The notes under the pieces were generated by a model. That model saw only the letters and a program-made list of their open reading frames with translations. It searched no databases and had not been told where the DNA came from. Below, piece after piece: positions 40,453 through 52,621 of a DNA stretch of 64,000 bases. Every line of letters starts with the position of its first letter. Within the stretch, counting starts at the first letter, position 1. The translations under genes were made by a program, and so were the position numbers. Origin of the DNA: Halomonas sp. H10-9-1 (GTDB lineage: Bacteria; Pseudomonadota; Gammaproteobacteria; Pseudomonadales; Halomonadaceae); contig NZ_JAMSHO010000001.1 of NCBI RefSeq assembly GCF_040147005.1, positions 372,001 through 436,000 of the forward strand. Direction: 5' to 3'.

Positions 40453-40729
40453 AAAACGATTGGATTTAGCACGTTAGTGTAATATTGAGCATCGTCCACC
40501 ACGATTGCTGAGCATGCTGCAGGATGGCGAACAGGTCGAACCGACGTCAGACAACCCCTTCTGGACGCTGAGCCTTTTGAGCTCGAGGTAGCGATTGGGA
40601 GCTGACGTGCGGATAGCCCATCAAGGTCCGATGCTCATCAGAGCATCATTAACGAGACCGGATATACGTGTGCAGTCGTACCTACCGACCATCGTGCCTC
40701 GTGCTTGCAAACGGGGAGGACTCCATATA
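40453..40729 (+). ncRNA. Probable guide (bridge/seek) RNA region of the IS1111 element
   Basis: The 277 bases after the transposase stop have no good open frame and are rich in short inverted repeats (for example tgagcatcgt...gctgagcatgc near 40484-40517 and gatgctcatcagagcatc near 40629-40646). In IS1111-type elements the guide RNA comes from this region. Two short stretches echo the target: ggtagcg (40587-40593) and ctaccga (40682-40688, complementary to tcggtag). RNA boundaries cannot be set by eye. Confidence 0.5.
40713..40726 (-). repeat. Right subterminal inverted repeat of the IS1111 element
   Basis: ggggaggactccat, the inverted partner of 39324-39337, followed by three bases (ata) to the element end. 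Confidence 0.9.
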
Positions 40730-40783
40730 CGCCCAGGGAGGGGTTCACAGCGCCTCCTCATCGACCTGCTGCCGGGATTAGCC
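40730..40783. repeat. Palindromic intergenic repeat, copy 2, right half
   Basis: Continues the repeat interrupted at 39316: cgcccagggaggggttcaca, gcgcctcctc, then the closing arm cgacctgctgccggg. Confidence 0.85.
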
Positions 40784-40828
40784 TCGAGCTTCCTGTATTG
40801 ACTATTCACCGCCAAGCCCGAGCCCCCT

Positions 40829-44332
<3,504 letters not shown>

Positions 44333-44340
44333 TACAGGGC

Positions 44341-44390
44341 GACGCCGGGCTCGCAGCTTTTCCGGCGAGGGGCGCCGGGTTAGCCCTGAG
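44341..44390. repeat. Partial palindromic repeat or hairpin after dnaE
   Basis: cgccgg (44343-44348) pairs with ccggcg (44362-44367), and ggcgccgggttagcc (44371-44385) matches the closing arm of the larger intergenic repeat. Likely a truncated copy; it may serve as a dnaE terminator. Confidence 0.45.
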
Positions 44391-44417
44391 CCATGCTGGC
44401 GCCCGCTCGCTGCTGCC

Positions 44418-44445
44418 TTGCGCCTTGCGTTGAGGGTGCGATAAT
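44418..44445 (+). promoter_or_regulatory. Candidate accA promoter
   Basis: TTGCGC (44418-44423), 16-base spacer, GATAAT (44440-44445), about 75 bases before accA. Confidence 0.45.
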
Positions 44446-44521
44446 GCCCCACACTCTTTTTCATGCCGTCCTGGACCCCAGCTGGTCGGTCGGTGGCAGA
44501 CGATGACAAGGCGGCTTGCTC

Positions 44522-45475
44522 ATGAATCCCAACTATCTCGACTTCGAACAGCCTATCGCCGAGCTCCAGGCCAAGATCGAGGAGCTGCGGCTGGTCAGCA
44601 ACGACAGCCAGGTCAATCTCAGTGACGAGATCGGTCGTCTCGAGGAGAAGAGCCGCAAGCTCACCGAGTCGATCTTCAAGGACCTTACCCCCTGGCAGGT
44701 CTCGCAGCTCTCCCGGCACCCCCAGCGTCCCTACACCCTGGACTATCTGGAGCATGTCTTCGGCGACTTCGACGAGCTCCACGGTGATCGGCACTTCGCC
44801 GATGACGCCGCCATCGTCGGCGGCGTGGCACGCCTCGACGATCGCCCGGTGATGGTGATCGGCCACCAGAAGGGGCGCGATGTCCATGAGAAGGTGCGCC
44901 GCAACTTCGGTATGCCGCGTCCCGAGGGCTACCGCAAGGCGTGCCGGCTGATGGAGATGGCCGAGCGTTTTGCCATGCCGGTCCTCACCTTCATCGACAC
45001 GCCCGGGGCCTACCCCGGCATCGATGCCGAGGAGCGTGGCCAGTCCGAGGCGATCGCCTACAACCTGGCGGTGATGTCGCGCCTGCGTACCCCGATCCTG
45101 GCCACCGTGGTGGGCGAGGGCGGCTCCGGCGGGGCGTTGGCCATCGGTGTCTGCGACGAGCTGGCCATGCTGCAGTACTCCACCTACTCGGTGATCTCCC
45201 CCGAGGGGTGCGCCTCCATCCTGTGGAAGAGTGCCGAGAAGGCCTCCGACGCCGCCCAGGCCATGGGCATCACCGCCGAGCGCCTCAAGGAGCTGGGGCT
45301 GGTCGACACCCTGATCCCCGAGCCTCTGGGCGGAGCCCATCGCCAGCCGGTGACCACTGCCGAGCGGGTCAAGGAGGCGCTCTTGGGCAGCCTCGAGCGT
45401 CTCGATGCCATGGACACTGACACGCTGCTGGAGCGCCGCTACCAGAAACTGATGAGCTATGGCGCACCTGTTTAA
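44522..45475 (+). CDS. accA: Acetyl-CoA carboxylase carboxyltransferase subunit alpha
   Basis: One half of the carboxyltransferase that forms malonyl-CoA with AccD, the first step of fatty acid synthesis. It has 317 residues from the ATG at 44522 ([20 protein letters not shown]); a TTG two codons upstream is less likely. Crotonase-fold motifs are [36 protein letters not shown], and [18 protein letters not shown]. Normal length and standard location after dnaE. Confidence 0.97.
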   Translation: MNPNYLDFEQPIAELQAKIEELRLVSNDSQVNLSDEIGRLEEKSRKLTESIFKDLTPWQVSQLSRHPQRPYTLDYLEHVFGDFDELHGDRHFADDAAIVGGVARLDDRPVMVIGHQKGRDVHEKVRRNFGMPRPEGYRKACRLMEMAERFAMPVLTFIDTPGAYPGIDAEERGQSEAIAYNLAVMSRLRTPILATVVGEGGSGGALAIGVCDELAMLQYSTYSVISPEGCASILWKSAEKASDAAQAMGITAERLKELGLVDTLIPEPLGGAHRQPVTTAERVKEALLGSLERLDAMDTDTLLERRYQKLMSYGAPV

Positions 45476-45495
45476 GAGATGGCTGGGGAGCCTCT

Positions 45496-45581
45496 ATGGG
45501 GTCAGACCCCAGCCAAATCGACCTATCTGGCCTGGTGCACGTTACCAGCGGAATCGACCCTGCCGGGGTCTGACCCCATAG
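45496..45581. repeat. 86-bp mini-element with perfect 17-bp inverted ends
   Basis: 45496-45512 (ctatggggtcagacccc) is the exact reverse complement of 45565-45581. Each arm itself contains the ggggtc-gacccc palindrome seen in repeats associated with REP-associated (Y1/RAYT) transposases. It lies between accA and tilS; it may also fold as a terminator. Confidence 0.7.
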
Positions 45582-45618
45582 GGCCGGCCTCGGTGACTCC
45601 CTTGCCAGGGGGCTTGCC

Positions 45619-46914
45619 ATGTCCCTGCAATCCCTGATCGACGACGCCCTGGCCCAGACGCCGCCGGGGCGTTGTGTATGGATCGCCCTCTCCGCTGGCC
45701 TCGACTCCACCCTGCTGCTGACCCTCGCCGCCGACGCCTGCCAGCGCTTCCCCCGCCCGCTGCGTGCCATTCACGTCCACCACGGTTTGCAGGCCGCTGC
45801 CGACGCCTTCGAGGCGCACTGCCAGGCCCTCTGCCGGCGCCTGGGAGTGGCGCTGACCATCGAGCGCGTCAGCGTCGACCCGTCCGCTGGCCAGGGGCTG
45901 GAAGGCGCCGCCCGGGAGGCCCGCTATGCCGCTTTCGCCCGCCGGGTGGCCCCGGGAGAGACCCTGTGGCTGGCCCAGCACCGCGATGATCAGGCCGAGA
46001 CCCTGCTGCTTGCTGCCCTGCGCGGGAGTGGCGTGCGTGGCCTGGGGGGCATGCCGATGGAGCGTGACTGGCGGCGGCGCCGTCTGCAGCGACCGCTGCT
46101 GGGCATCTCCCGGGCGTCCCTCGAAGCCGAGGCGGCGCGCCGCGGCCTCGCCTGGACGGAGGACCCCAGCAACGCCGAGTGTGACCAGGATCGCAACTAT
46201 CTGCGCCATGCGATCCTGCCGCGGCTCGGCGAGCGCTGGCCCCATGCCGCCGGGTCGCTGGCGCGCAGCGCGGCGCTGTGTGCCGAGGCCGATGGCCTGC
46301 TGGCGGAATTGGCGGGGATCGACCTGGAGGGCCTGGGGGGGGATCCGGGGCGCCTGTCCCGTGACGGGCTGTCCCGGCTCTCGGCGGCGCGTCGTCGGTT
46401 GCTGGTACGCCACTGCTGTGGGCGGCTGGGCCTGGCGCTGCCGCCGGCGCGCCGACTGGAGAGCCTGCTCGCCCAGTTGGGCGCCCGGGAGGATGCCGAG
46501 ACCCGGGTGGCATGGCCCGGTGGCGAGGCGCGGGTGTGGCGAGGGCATCTCTACCTGCTGGCGCCGCTGCCGATAGCACCGACCGGATGGTGGGTCGCCT
46601 GGGACGGACGCGGGCCCCTCGCCACGCCCTTCGGCGGCTGTCGGGTCTCGCTGGCGGGCCCGACGGGCGTGGAGGGGCGCCTATGGGCGATGCCACGGCG
46701 CGGCGGCGAGCGACTGTGCCTGGCCGGGCGTGGTCATCGCGACCTCAAGCGGCTGCTTCAGGAGCTGGGGGTGCCGCCCTGGGTGCGCGGGCGACTGGTG
46801 GTGATCCACGAGGGGGACACGCCGGTGGCGCTGCTCGACCCTGCCGTGGGGCAGTGGCTGGCGTTCGCCGCGGGCTGGCGAGGGGAGGGCGAGGCGCCCG
46901 GGGGCGCGGGCTAG
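45619..46914 (+). CDS. tilS: tRNA(Ile)-lysidine synthase
   Basis: Modifies the wobble C34 of tRNA-Ile (CAU) to lysidine, changing both codon and amino-acid identity. It has 431 residues. The ATP-pyrophosphatase P-loop reads SAGLDS (25-30; the family is usually SGGxDS, so an Ala replaces the second Gly). HVHHGLQ, LWLAQHRDDQAETLLL and LRGSGVRGLGGM follow, with a C-terminal TilS substrate-binding domain near RHRDLKRLLQELGVPPW-type sequence. The C-terminal end is Gly/Ala-rich, and its 3' end is duplicated downstream. Confidence 0.92.
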   Translation: MSLQSLIDDALAQTPPGRCVWIALSAGLDSTLLLTLAADACQRFPRPLRAIHVHHGLQAAADAFEAHCQALCRRLGVALTIERVSVDPSAGQGLEGAAREARYAAFARRVAPGETLWLAQHRDDQAETLLLAALRGSGVRGLGGMPMERDWRRRRLQRPLLGISRASLEAEAARRGLAWTEDPSNAECDQDRNYLRHAILPRLGERWPHAAGSLARSAALCAEADGLLAELAGIDLEGLGGDPGRLSRDGLSRLSAARRRLLVRHCCGRLGLALPPARRLESLLAQLGAREDAETRVAWPGGEARVWRGHLYLLAPLPIAPTGWWVAWDGRGPLATPFGGCRVSLAGPTGVEGRLWAMPRRGGERLCLAGRGHRDLKRLLQELGVPPWVRGRLVVIHEGDTPVALLDPAVGQWLAFAAGWRGEGEAPGGAG

Positions 46915-46978
46915 CCGAGGCCGCGCACGCGGCGCGTGCCAACCACTGGCGCGAGGCGCCCGGGGGCGTGGGCTAGCC
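46889..46978. repeat. Direct duplication at the end of tilS
   Basis: gcgaggcgcccgggggcg then (c/t)gggctagcc occurs at 46889-46916 and 46951-46978, one mismatch in 28 bases, 62 bases apart. The second copy lies between the tilS and ppx stops. Confidence 0.85.
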
Positions 46979-48505
46979 TCAGCGCCCCAGCAGCAGGTTG
47001 AAGCCGGCGGCCTGCTGGTAGGCGGCCTCCTGTTCCAGGTCGTTGAGCAGCAGCGCCGGGGCGCCGTCGCTGCCTGGGTCCAGCGCGAGGTCATCGCCCC
47101 TGGCCGAGAGCCGCGGTGCCTCGGGGGGCTGCTCGGGCCGCGAGTGGTTGAAGATCACCGCCAGGCGCAGCAGGCGTGCCAGCCGGGCATGGGAGTCACG
47201 ATCGAAGGCCGGCAGTGCCTGCCACTCCTTGAGCGGGAACTTACGGCGATGGGCGCGTACCAGGAAGGCCATCAGGCGCTGCTCGGGTCGCGAGAAACCG
47301 GTCAGGTCGGAGTGTTCCAGCAGATAGGCGCCGTGGCGGTGGAACTGGCTATGGGAGATGGCCAGGCCGATCTCGTGCAGACGCGCCGCCCATTCGAGGA
47401 AGCGTGCCTGGACATCGCTCAGAGCCCACTCATCCCTGACCTGGTCGAACAGCGCCCGGGCCGTGGTCGCCACGTTGTCGGCCTGGCGCGCGTCCACCTG
47501 ATAGCTGCGGCTGAGGCTGTCGAGGGCCTTGAGCCGGCTGTCTTCGGCGCTGTTGCGCCCCACCAGATCGTAGAGCACGCCCTCGCGCAGGGCGCCGTCG
47601 GAATAGCGCATATGCTCGAGCTCGAAGGCCTCGAAGATGGCGCCAAGAATCGCCATCCCGGCGGGGAAGACCCGCGCACGGTCGGGCTTGAGCCCCTCCA
47701 TGGAGACCTTGTCCAGGCGCTTGGCCTTGATCAGTCGGTGGCGCAGCTCGACCAGCCCCTCGCGGGTTATCACCCCTTCCTGGGCGGCGCCACTGGCCGC
47801 CAGCACCGCGGCGGCAGCCTTGATGGTGCCGCTGGAACCCACCGGGTCGCGCCAGCCAAGTTCCCGATAGGGGCGGCGGATGTTGGCCAGCTCCGAGAGG
47901 GCGGCGAGCTCGGCCCGGCGCATGCGCTTCTCGCTGATTTCGCCGTCCGCGAAGAAGCGCCGGCTGAAGGAGACGCAGCCCATGCGCAGGCTCTCCAGCG
48001 CCAGGGGTTCGAAGCGTTCGCCGATGATGAACTCGGTGGAGCCGCCGCCGATGTCGACGATCAGCCGCCGTCCCTGCTCGGCCAGGGCGTGGGCCGCCCC
48101 CAGGTAGATCAGGCGCGCCTCCTCGCGGCCGGCGATGATCTCGATGCGGTGGCCCAGCTCCGCCTCGGCGCGCTCGATGAAGGCCTCGCTGTTGGCCGCC
48201 TCGCGCAGGGCGTTGGTACCCACCACCCGCAGGTGGTCGGGGGTGACGCCCTCGAGGAAGGGGGCGAAGCGCGCCAGGCAGCCCAGCGCACGCTCCATGG
48301 TGGCGTCGTCCAGGCAACCCTCGTCGTCGAGGCCGGCGGCGAGCTGCACCTTCTCGCCCAGGCGGGCGACCACCTGCAGGCGGTCGTCCTGGTAGTTGGC
48401 GACCAACAGGTGGAAGCTGTTGGAGCCCAGATCGATGGCGGCCAGTCGGCGAGGGGCGCTGGTGGCTTCCTGGGTGGCGATGGCCGGGTCCTGTGGCGAG
48501 ATCAT
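46979..48505 (-). CDS. ppx: Exopolyphosphatase (Ppx/GppA family)
   Basis: Releases phosphate processively from polyphosphate ends. It has 508 residues, like E. coli Ppx. The actin-like ATPase-fold motifs are AIDLGSNSFHLLVANYQDD near the N-terminus and IVDIGGGSTEFIIGE around 145-160; the C-terminal HD-like domain includes EWAARLHEIGLAISHSQFHR and the C-terminal cap. GppA activity (pppGpp hydrolysis) cannot be excluded from sequence alone. It is divergent from rho, and it complements ppk1 found 10 kb away. Confidence 0.93.
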   Translation of the reverse strand: MISPQDPAIATQEATSAPRRLAAIDLGSNSFHLLVANYQDDRLQVVARLGEKVQLAAGLDDEGCLDDATMERALGCLARFAPFLEGVTPDHLRVVGTNALREAANSEAFIERAEAELGHRIEIIAGREEARLIYLGAAHALAEQGRRLIVDIGGGSTEFIIGERFEPLALESLRMGCVSFSRRFFADGEISEKRMRRAELAALSELANIRRPYRELGWRDPVGSSGTIKAAAAVLAASGAAQEGVITREGLVELRHRLIKAKRLDKVSMEGLKPDRARVFPAGMAILGAIFEAFELEHMRYSDGALREGVLYDLVGRNSAEDSRLKALDSLSRSYQVDARQADNVATTARALFDQVRDEWALSDVQARFLEWAARLHEIGLAISHSQFHRHGAYLLEHSDLTGFSRPEQRLMAFLVRAHRRKFPLKEWQALPAFDRDSHARLARLLRLAVIFNHSRPEQPPEAPRLSARGDDLALDPGSDGAPALLLNDLEQEAAYQQAAGFNLLLGR

Positions 48506-48580
48506 GGGGCTTCCTGTGGCGGGTCTGGAAAAAGGGTGCGGCCAAGTCGCGTCTCTGTCAATCGTCGCTGACGGCAGGGC

Positions 48581-48609
48581 TTGCGTTCATCGGCGGGCTT
48601 GTCTAGTAT
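48581..48609 (+). promoter_or_regulatory. Candidate rho promoter and long leader
   Basis: TTGCGT (48581-48586), 17-base spacer, TAGTAT (48604-48609). It implies a leader of about 335 bases before rho, a gap with no convincing gene. A long leader fits the autogenous attenuation known for rho. No thioredoxin gene is present between ppx and rho. Confidence 0.55.
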
Positions 48610-48951
48610 CGAAGCGTTCGCCTGTTCCGAATGCTTTCCGACCGAACCAGCGATCCCGTCTCGGTCATTTCCAAGTCGTCAGACAGCCCACTGTATCAGC
48701 CCGTGTTCCCGGCCTTATGGCTCCGAACCGCTGATCAGGCGAAACGAACCTGCTTCCTCGCTCTCGATATCGGTCCGGTGGCCCGGCAACCCTTGTGTGG
48801 TCTCCCGCCCATGGCCATTCGATGCATCACGACCAGAGGTGGCCTGTCCGGGCTCTGAACGCATCCGCAGGGCGCCTTCGTCTCGCCTCCTGTCGCTTTT
48901 CCTCACGGCGCATGCCGCCCGGCTTACCAAGAGCAACGTCTGAACACACCG

Positions 48952-50211
48952 ATGAATCTTACCGAACTCAAGCAAAAGCCCGTGCCGGAACTGCTGGAGA
49001 TGGCCCGCGAGATGGGCATCGACAACCTCGCACGTTCCCGCAAGCAGGACATCATCTTCGCCATCCTCAAGAAGCACGCCAAGAGCGGCGAGCCGATCTA
49101 CGGCGATGGCGTCCTCGAGATCCTGCAGGATGGTTTCGGCTTCCTGCGCAGTGCCGACAGCTCCTATCTGGCCGGGCCCGACGATATCTATGTGTCGCCG
49201 TCGCAGATCCGCCGCTTCAACCTGCGCAAGGGTGACTCCATCTCGGGCAAGATCCGTCCGCCCAAGGAGGGGGAGCGCTATTTCGCCCTGCTCAAGGTCA
49301 GCGAGATCAACTTCGATCGGCCGGAGAACGCCAAGCACAAGATCCTGTTCGAGAACCTCACGCCGCTGTTCCCCCAGGAGCGGCTGCGCATGGAGATCGG
49401 CAACGGCTCCACCGAGGACCTCACGGCGCGGATCATCGACCTGGTGGCGCCCATCGGCAAGGGCCAGCGTGGCCTGCTGGTCTCACCGCCCAAGGCCGGT
49501 AAGACCCTGATGCTGCAGAACATCGCCACCTCGATTACCCGCAACAATCCCGAGTGCCACCTGATCGTGCTGCTGATCGACGAGCGCCCGGAGGAGGTCA
49601 CCGAGATGTCGCGCACGGTGCGCGGCGAGGTGGTGGCCTCGACCTTCGACGAGCCGCCGGCGCGCCATGTGCAGGTTGCCGAGATGGTCATCGAGAAGGC
49701 CAAGCGGCTGGTCGAGCACAAGAAGGACGTGGTGATCCTGCTCGACTCCATCACCCGCCTGGCGCGCGCCTACAATACCGTGGTGCCGAGCTCCGGCAAG
49801 GTTCTCACCGGCGGCGTCGACGCCCATGCCCTGGAGAAGCCCAAGCGCTTCTTCGGTGCGGCGCGCAATATCGAGGAGGGCGGTAGCCTGACCATCATCG
49901 CCACGGCGCTGGTCGACACCGGCTCCAAGATGGACGAGGTGATCTTCGAGGAGTTCAAGGGCACCGGCAACATGGAGGCCCACCTCGACCGCAAGCTGGC
50001 CGAGCGTCGCGTCTATCCGGCGATCAATATCCGCCGCTCCGGCACCCGCCGCGAGGACCTGCTCGCCTCCGAGGACGAGATGCAGCGCATGTGGATCCTG
50101 CGCAAGCTGCTCAACCCCATGGAGGATACCGCGGCCACCGAGTTCCTGATCGACCGCCTCAAGGATACCAAGACCAATATCGAGTTCTTCGAGGCCATGA
50201 AGCGCCGCTGA
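48952..50211 (+). CDS. rho: Transcription termination factor Rho
   Basis: A hexameric RNA helicase that terminates transcription. It has 419 residues, as in E. coli. The N-terminal helix bundle and OB/cold-shock-like RNA-binding domain ([15 protein letters not shown]) precede the ATPase core with Walker A PPKAGKT (179-185), the Q-loop/Walker B region [16 protein letters not shown], and the R-loop [18 protein letters not shown]. Start at [19 protein letters not shown] hairpin lies about 55 bases after the stop, before ubiD. Confidence 0.97.
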   Translation: MNLTELKQKPVPELLEMAREMGIDNLARSRKQDIIFAILKKHAKSGEPIYGDGVLEILQDGFGFLRSADSSYLAGPDDIYVSPSQIRRFNLRKGDSISGKIRPPKEGERYFALLKVSEINFDRPENAKHKILFENLTPLFPQERLRMEIGNGSTEDLTARIIDLVAPIGKGQRGLLVSPPKAGKTLMLQNIATSITRNNPECHLIVLLIDERPEEVTEMSRTVRGEVVASTFDEPPARHVQVAEMVIEKAKRLVEHKKDVVILLDSITRLARAYNTVVPSSGKVLTGGVDAHALEKPKRFFGAARNIEEGGSLTIIATALVDTGSKMDEVIFEEFKGTGNMEAHLDRKLAERRVYPAINIRRSGTRREDLLASEDEMQRMWILRKLLNPMEDTAATEFLIDRLKDTKTNIEFFEAMKRR

Positions 50212-50266
50212 TCTCGCTCCCGCGCGACCGGGGGCGAAAAGCTGTGCAAGTGTTGTACGGGAATGG

Positions 50267-50293
50267 GAGGGGCAGCATGCTATGCTGCCCCTC
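50267..50293 (+). terminator. Hairpin between rho and ubiD
   Basis: A perfect 12-bp stem (50267-50278 with 50282-50293) with a 3-base loop, followed by ttgtcatt. Likely terminator of rho. Confidence 0.7.
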
Positions 50294-50320
50294 TTGTCAT
50301 TCTGGAGCCGGGACATCCGC

Positions 50321-51808
50321 ATGAAGTATCAGGACCTTCGCGATTTCATCGCGGCGCTCGAGGAGCAGGGCGAGCTCCAGCGCATCACCGCCGAGGTTGA
50401 CCCCTACCTCGAGATCACCGAGATCTGCGACCGCACCCTGCGTGCCGGGGGGCCGGCGCTGTTGTTCGAGAACGTCAAGGGCCACACCATGCCGCTGCTC
50501 GGCAACCTCTTCGGCACGCCGAAGCGGGTGGCCATGGGCATGGGCCAGGAGTCCGTCGAGGCGCTGCGCGAGGTGGGGGAGCTGCTCGCCTTCCTCAAGG
50601 AGCCCGAGCCACCCAAGGGCTTGCGTGACGCCTGGGACAAGCTGCCGATCTTCAAGCAGGTGATGAGCATGGGGCCGAAGCGGGTGCGCTCGGCCCCGGT
50701 GCAGGCGCTGGTCTACGCAGACGACGAGGTCGACCTCGACCGCCTGCCGATCCAGCACTGCTGGCCCGGCGATGCCGCGCCGCTGGTCACCTGGCCGCTG
50801 GTGATCACCCGGGGGCCCCACAAGAAGCGCCAGAACCTGGGGATCTATCGCCAGCAGAAGCTTGGCAGGAACCGCCTGATCATGCGCTGGCTCTCCCATC
50901 GTGGCGGGGCGCTGGACTTCCAGGAGTTCCAGCAGGCCCATCCCGGCGAGCCCTTCCCGGTGGCGGTGGCGCTGGGCGCCGACCCGGCCACCATCCTCGG
51001 CGCCGTGACCCCGGTGCCGGACTCGCTCTCCGAGTACGCCTTCGCCGGGCTGCTGCGCGGCTCGCGCACCGAGCTGGTCAAGTGTGGCCATGCCGACCTG
51101 GAGGTTCCGGCGTCAGCGGAGATCATTCTGGAGGGCTTCATCTACCCGGGCGACATGGCGCCGGAGGGGCCCTACGGCGACCATACCGGCTACTACAACG
51201 AGGTCGACCATTTCCCGGTGTTCACGGTGACGCGCATGACCATGCGCGAGAACGCCATCTACCACTCCACCTACACCGGCCGGCCGCCCGACGAGCCGGC
51301 GATCCTGGGGCTGGCGCTCAACGAGGTGTTCGTGCCGATCCTGCGTCGCCAGTTCCCGGAGATCGTCGACTTCTACCTGCCCCCCGAGGGCTGCTCCTAC
51401 CGCATGGCGGTGGTGACCATGAAGAAGCAGTATCCGGGCCACGCCAAGCGGGTGATGATGGGGGTGTGGAGCTTCCTGCGCCAGTTCATGTACACCAAGT
51501 TCGTGGTGGTGCTCGACGATGACGTCGACGCCCGCGACTGGAAGGACGTGATCTGGGCCATCACCACCCGCGTGGACCCCGCACGGGACACCGTGATGGT
51601 GGAGAACACCCCCATCGACTACCTGGATTTCGCCTCGCCGGTTTCCGGCCTGGGCTCCAAGATGGGCCTGGATGCCACCAGCAAGTGGCCCGGCGAGACC
51701 GACCGCGAGTGGGGCGTGCCCATCGTCATGGACGAGGCCGTCAAGGCCCGCGTCAGCGAGCGCTGGCACGAGCTGGGCATCGATCTCCCCGACAGTATGA
51801 GCCCCTGA
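50321..51808 (+). CDS. ubiD: 4-hydroxy-3-polyprenylbenzoate decarboxylase UbiD
   Basis: A prenylated-FMN-dependent decarboxylase of ubiquinone synthesis. It has 495 residues from the ATG at 50321 ([19 protein letters not shown]), matching E. coli (497). Seen motifs are [15 protein letters not shown], the [11 protein letters not shown] region carrying active-site glutamates upstream, and [21 protein letters not shown] longer frame from 50282 begins inside the rho terminator and is rejected. Followed by the flavin reductase fre after 33 bases. Confidence 0.95.
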   Translation: MKYQDLRDFIAALEEQGELQRITAEVDPYLEITEICDRTLRAGGPALLFENVKGHTMPLLGNLFGTPKRVAMGMGQESVEALREVGELLAFLKEPEPPKGLRDAWDKLPIFKQVMSMGPKRVRSAPVQALVYADDEVDLDRLPIQHCWPGDAAPLVTWPLVITRGPHKKRQNLGIYRQQKLGRNRLIMRWLSHRGGALDFQEFQQAHPGEPFPVAVALGADPATILGAVTPVPDSLSEYAFAGLLRGSRTELVKCGHADLEVPASAEIILEGFIYPGDMAPEGPYGDHTGYYNEVDHFPVFTVTRMTMRENAIYHSTYTGRPPDEPAILGLALNEVFVPILRRQFPEIVDFYLPPEGCSYRMAVVTMKKQYPGHAKRVMMGVWSFLRQFMYTKFVVVLDDDVDARDWKDVIWAITTRVDPARDTVMVENTPIDYLDFASPVSGLGSKMGLDATSKWPGETDREWGVPIVMDEAVKARVSERWHELGIDLPDSMSP

Positions 51809-51841
51809 CAATATGACCCCTGACAAGCGTACGAGGCATTC

Positions 51842-52621
51842 ATGACGCCAAGGACCCTGACCTTTCTGGTCACCGAGGTCGAGGACCTCACCCCCGACGT
51901 CTTCCGCGTCCGGCTCGAGGGCCGCGCCGAGGCCGTGGCCCACGCTCCCGGCCAGTACCTGGAGCTCAAGCTCGCCGAGGACGTCTGGGTACCCTTCTCC
52001 ATCGCCAATGCCCACGCCGGCGATGGCGAGATCGAGCTGCATATCCAGCACTGGCCGGAGCGCGACAACTCCGCCCGCTTGCGCGAGAGGGTCAAGGTGG
52101 CCAATCGCCTGACCCTGCGCCTGCCCAGCGGCGACTGCGTGCTGGACCCGGACAGCCGACGCCCGCTGCTGCTGATCGCCGCCGGCACCGGCTTCGCCCA
52201 GATGAAGGCGCTCGTGGAGGGCGCACTTGCGGCCGATCCCGCACGCGAGATCGCCCTGTGGTGGGCCGCACGCGAGGCGCGCGACCTCTACCTGGAGCGC
52301 CTGCCCCGGGAGTGGGCCGAGTCTCATGCCAACGTCATCTTCCATCCGGTGACCGAGGTGGCCCCGGAGCTGCCCTGGGCCGGCGAGCGGGTGGCGGGCC
52401 ATCGCGGCCGCATCGACCAGGCCCTGGCCGCAGGGCTCGACGATGTCTCCGGCCATGACGTCTACCTCTCCGGCTCGCCGGGCATGGTCTACGCCTGCGT
52501 GGACGTGCTCGCCTCCCTGGGCCTCGCGCCCTCGCGGGTCTTCTCGGATGTCTTCGCCTATGCGCCGCGCGACCCCATCGTGCCCACCGTCGGCAGCCTG
52601 CGGCGCGAGGCCGACGCATGA
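51842..52621 (+). CDS. fre: NAD(P)H-flavin reductase (Fre/LuxG-like)
   Basis: A 259-residue ferredoxin-reductase-fold oxidoreductase that reduces free flavins with NAD(P)H. The N-terminal beta-barrel flavin domain holds APGQYLELKLAEDVWVPFSI, and the C-terminal nucleotide-binding domain holds LLLIAAGTGFAQMKALVEGA and VYLSGSPGMVYACVDVL. No 2Fe-2S cysteines are seen, consistent with Fre and not with ferredoxin-linked enzymes. A location next to ubiD is conserved in gammaproteobacteria and explains older names; reduced FMN may feed UbiX/UbiD. It overlaps folM by four bases (ATGA). Confidence 0.87.
   Translation: MTPRTLTFLVTEVEDLTPDVFRVRLEGRAEAVAHAPGQYLELKLAEDVWVPFSIANAHAGDGEIELHIQHWPERDNSARLRERVKVANRLTLRLPSGDCVLDPDSRRPLLLIAAGTGFAQMKALVEGALAADPAREIALWWAAREARDLYLERLPREWAESHANVIFHPVTEVAPELPWAGERVAGHRGRIDQALAAGLDDVSGHDVYLSGSPGMVYACVDVLASLGLAPSRVFSDVFAYAPRDPIVPTVGSLRREADA

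Larger units (their letters stand above)
39317..40729 (+). mobile_element. IS110-family element, IS1111 subgroup
   Basis: A 1,413-bp element. Subterminal inverted repeats are perfect over 14 bases (39324-39337 atggagtcctcccc; 40713-40726 its complement), placed 7 bases from the left end and 3 from the right, the pattern described for IS1111-group elements. Removing it rejoins cggtag to cgcccagg and restores 37 bases identical to the repeat copy at 15331-15367, so ends are known within about a base. No target duplication is seen. It carries one transposase gene and about 277 non-coding bases after it, where this subgroup encodes its guide (bridge or seek) RNA. Confidence 0.9.

Noticed and set aside
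40595..40801. 68-codon frame in the right end of the IS and beyond
   Set aside because: Crosses the IS boundary and the inverted repeat; a gene spanning a recent insertion junction is not credible.
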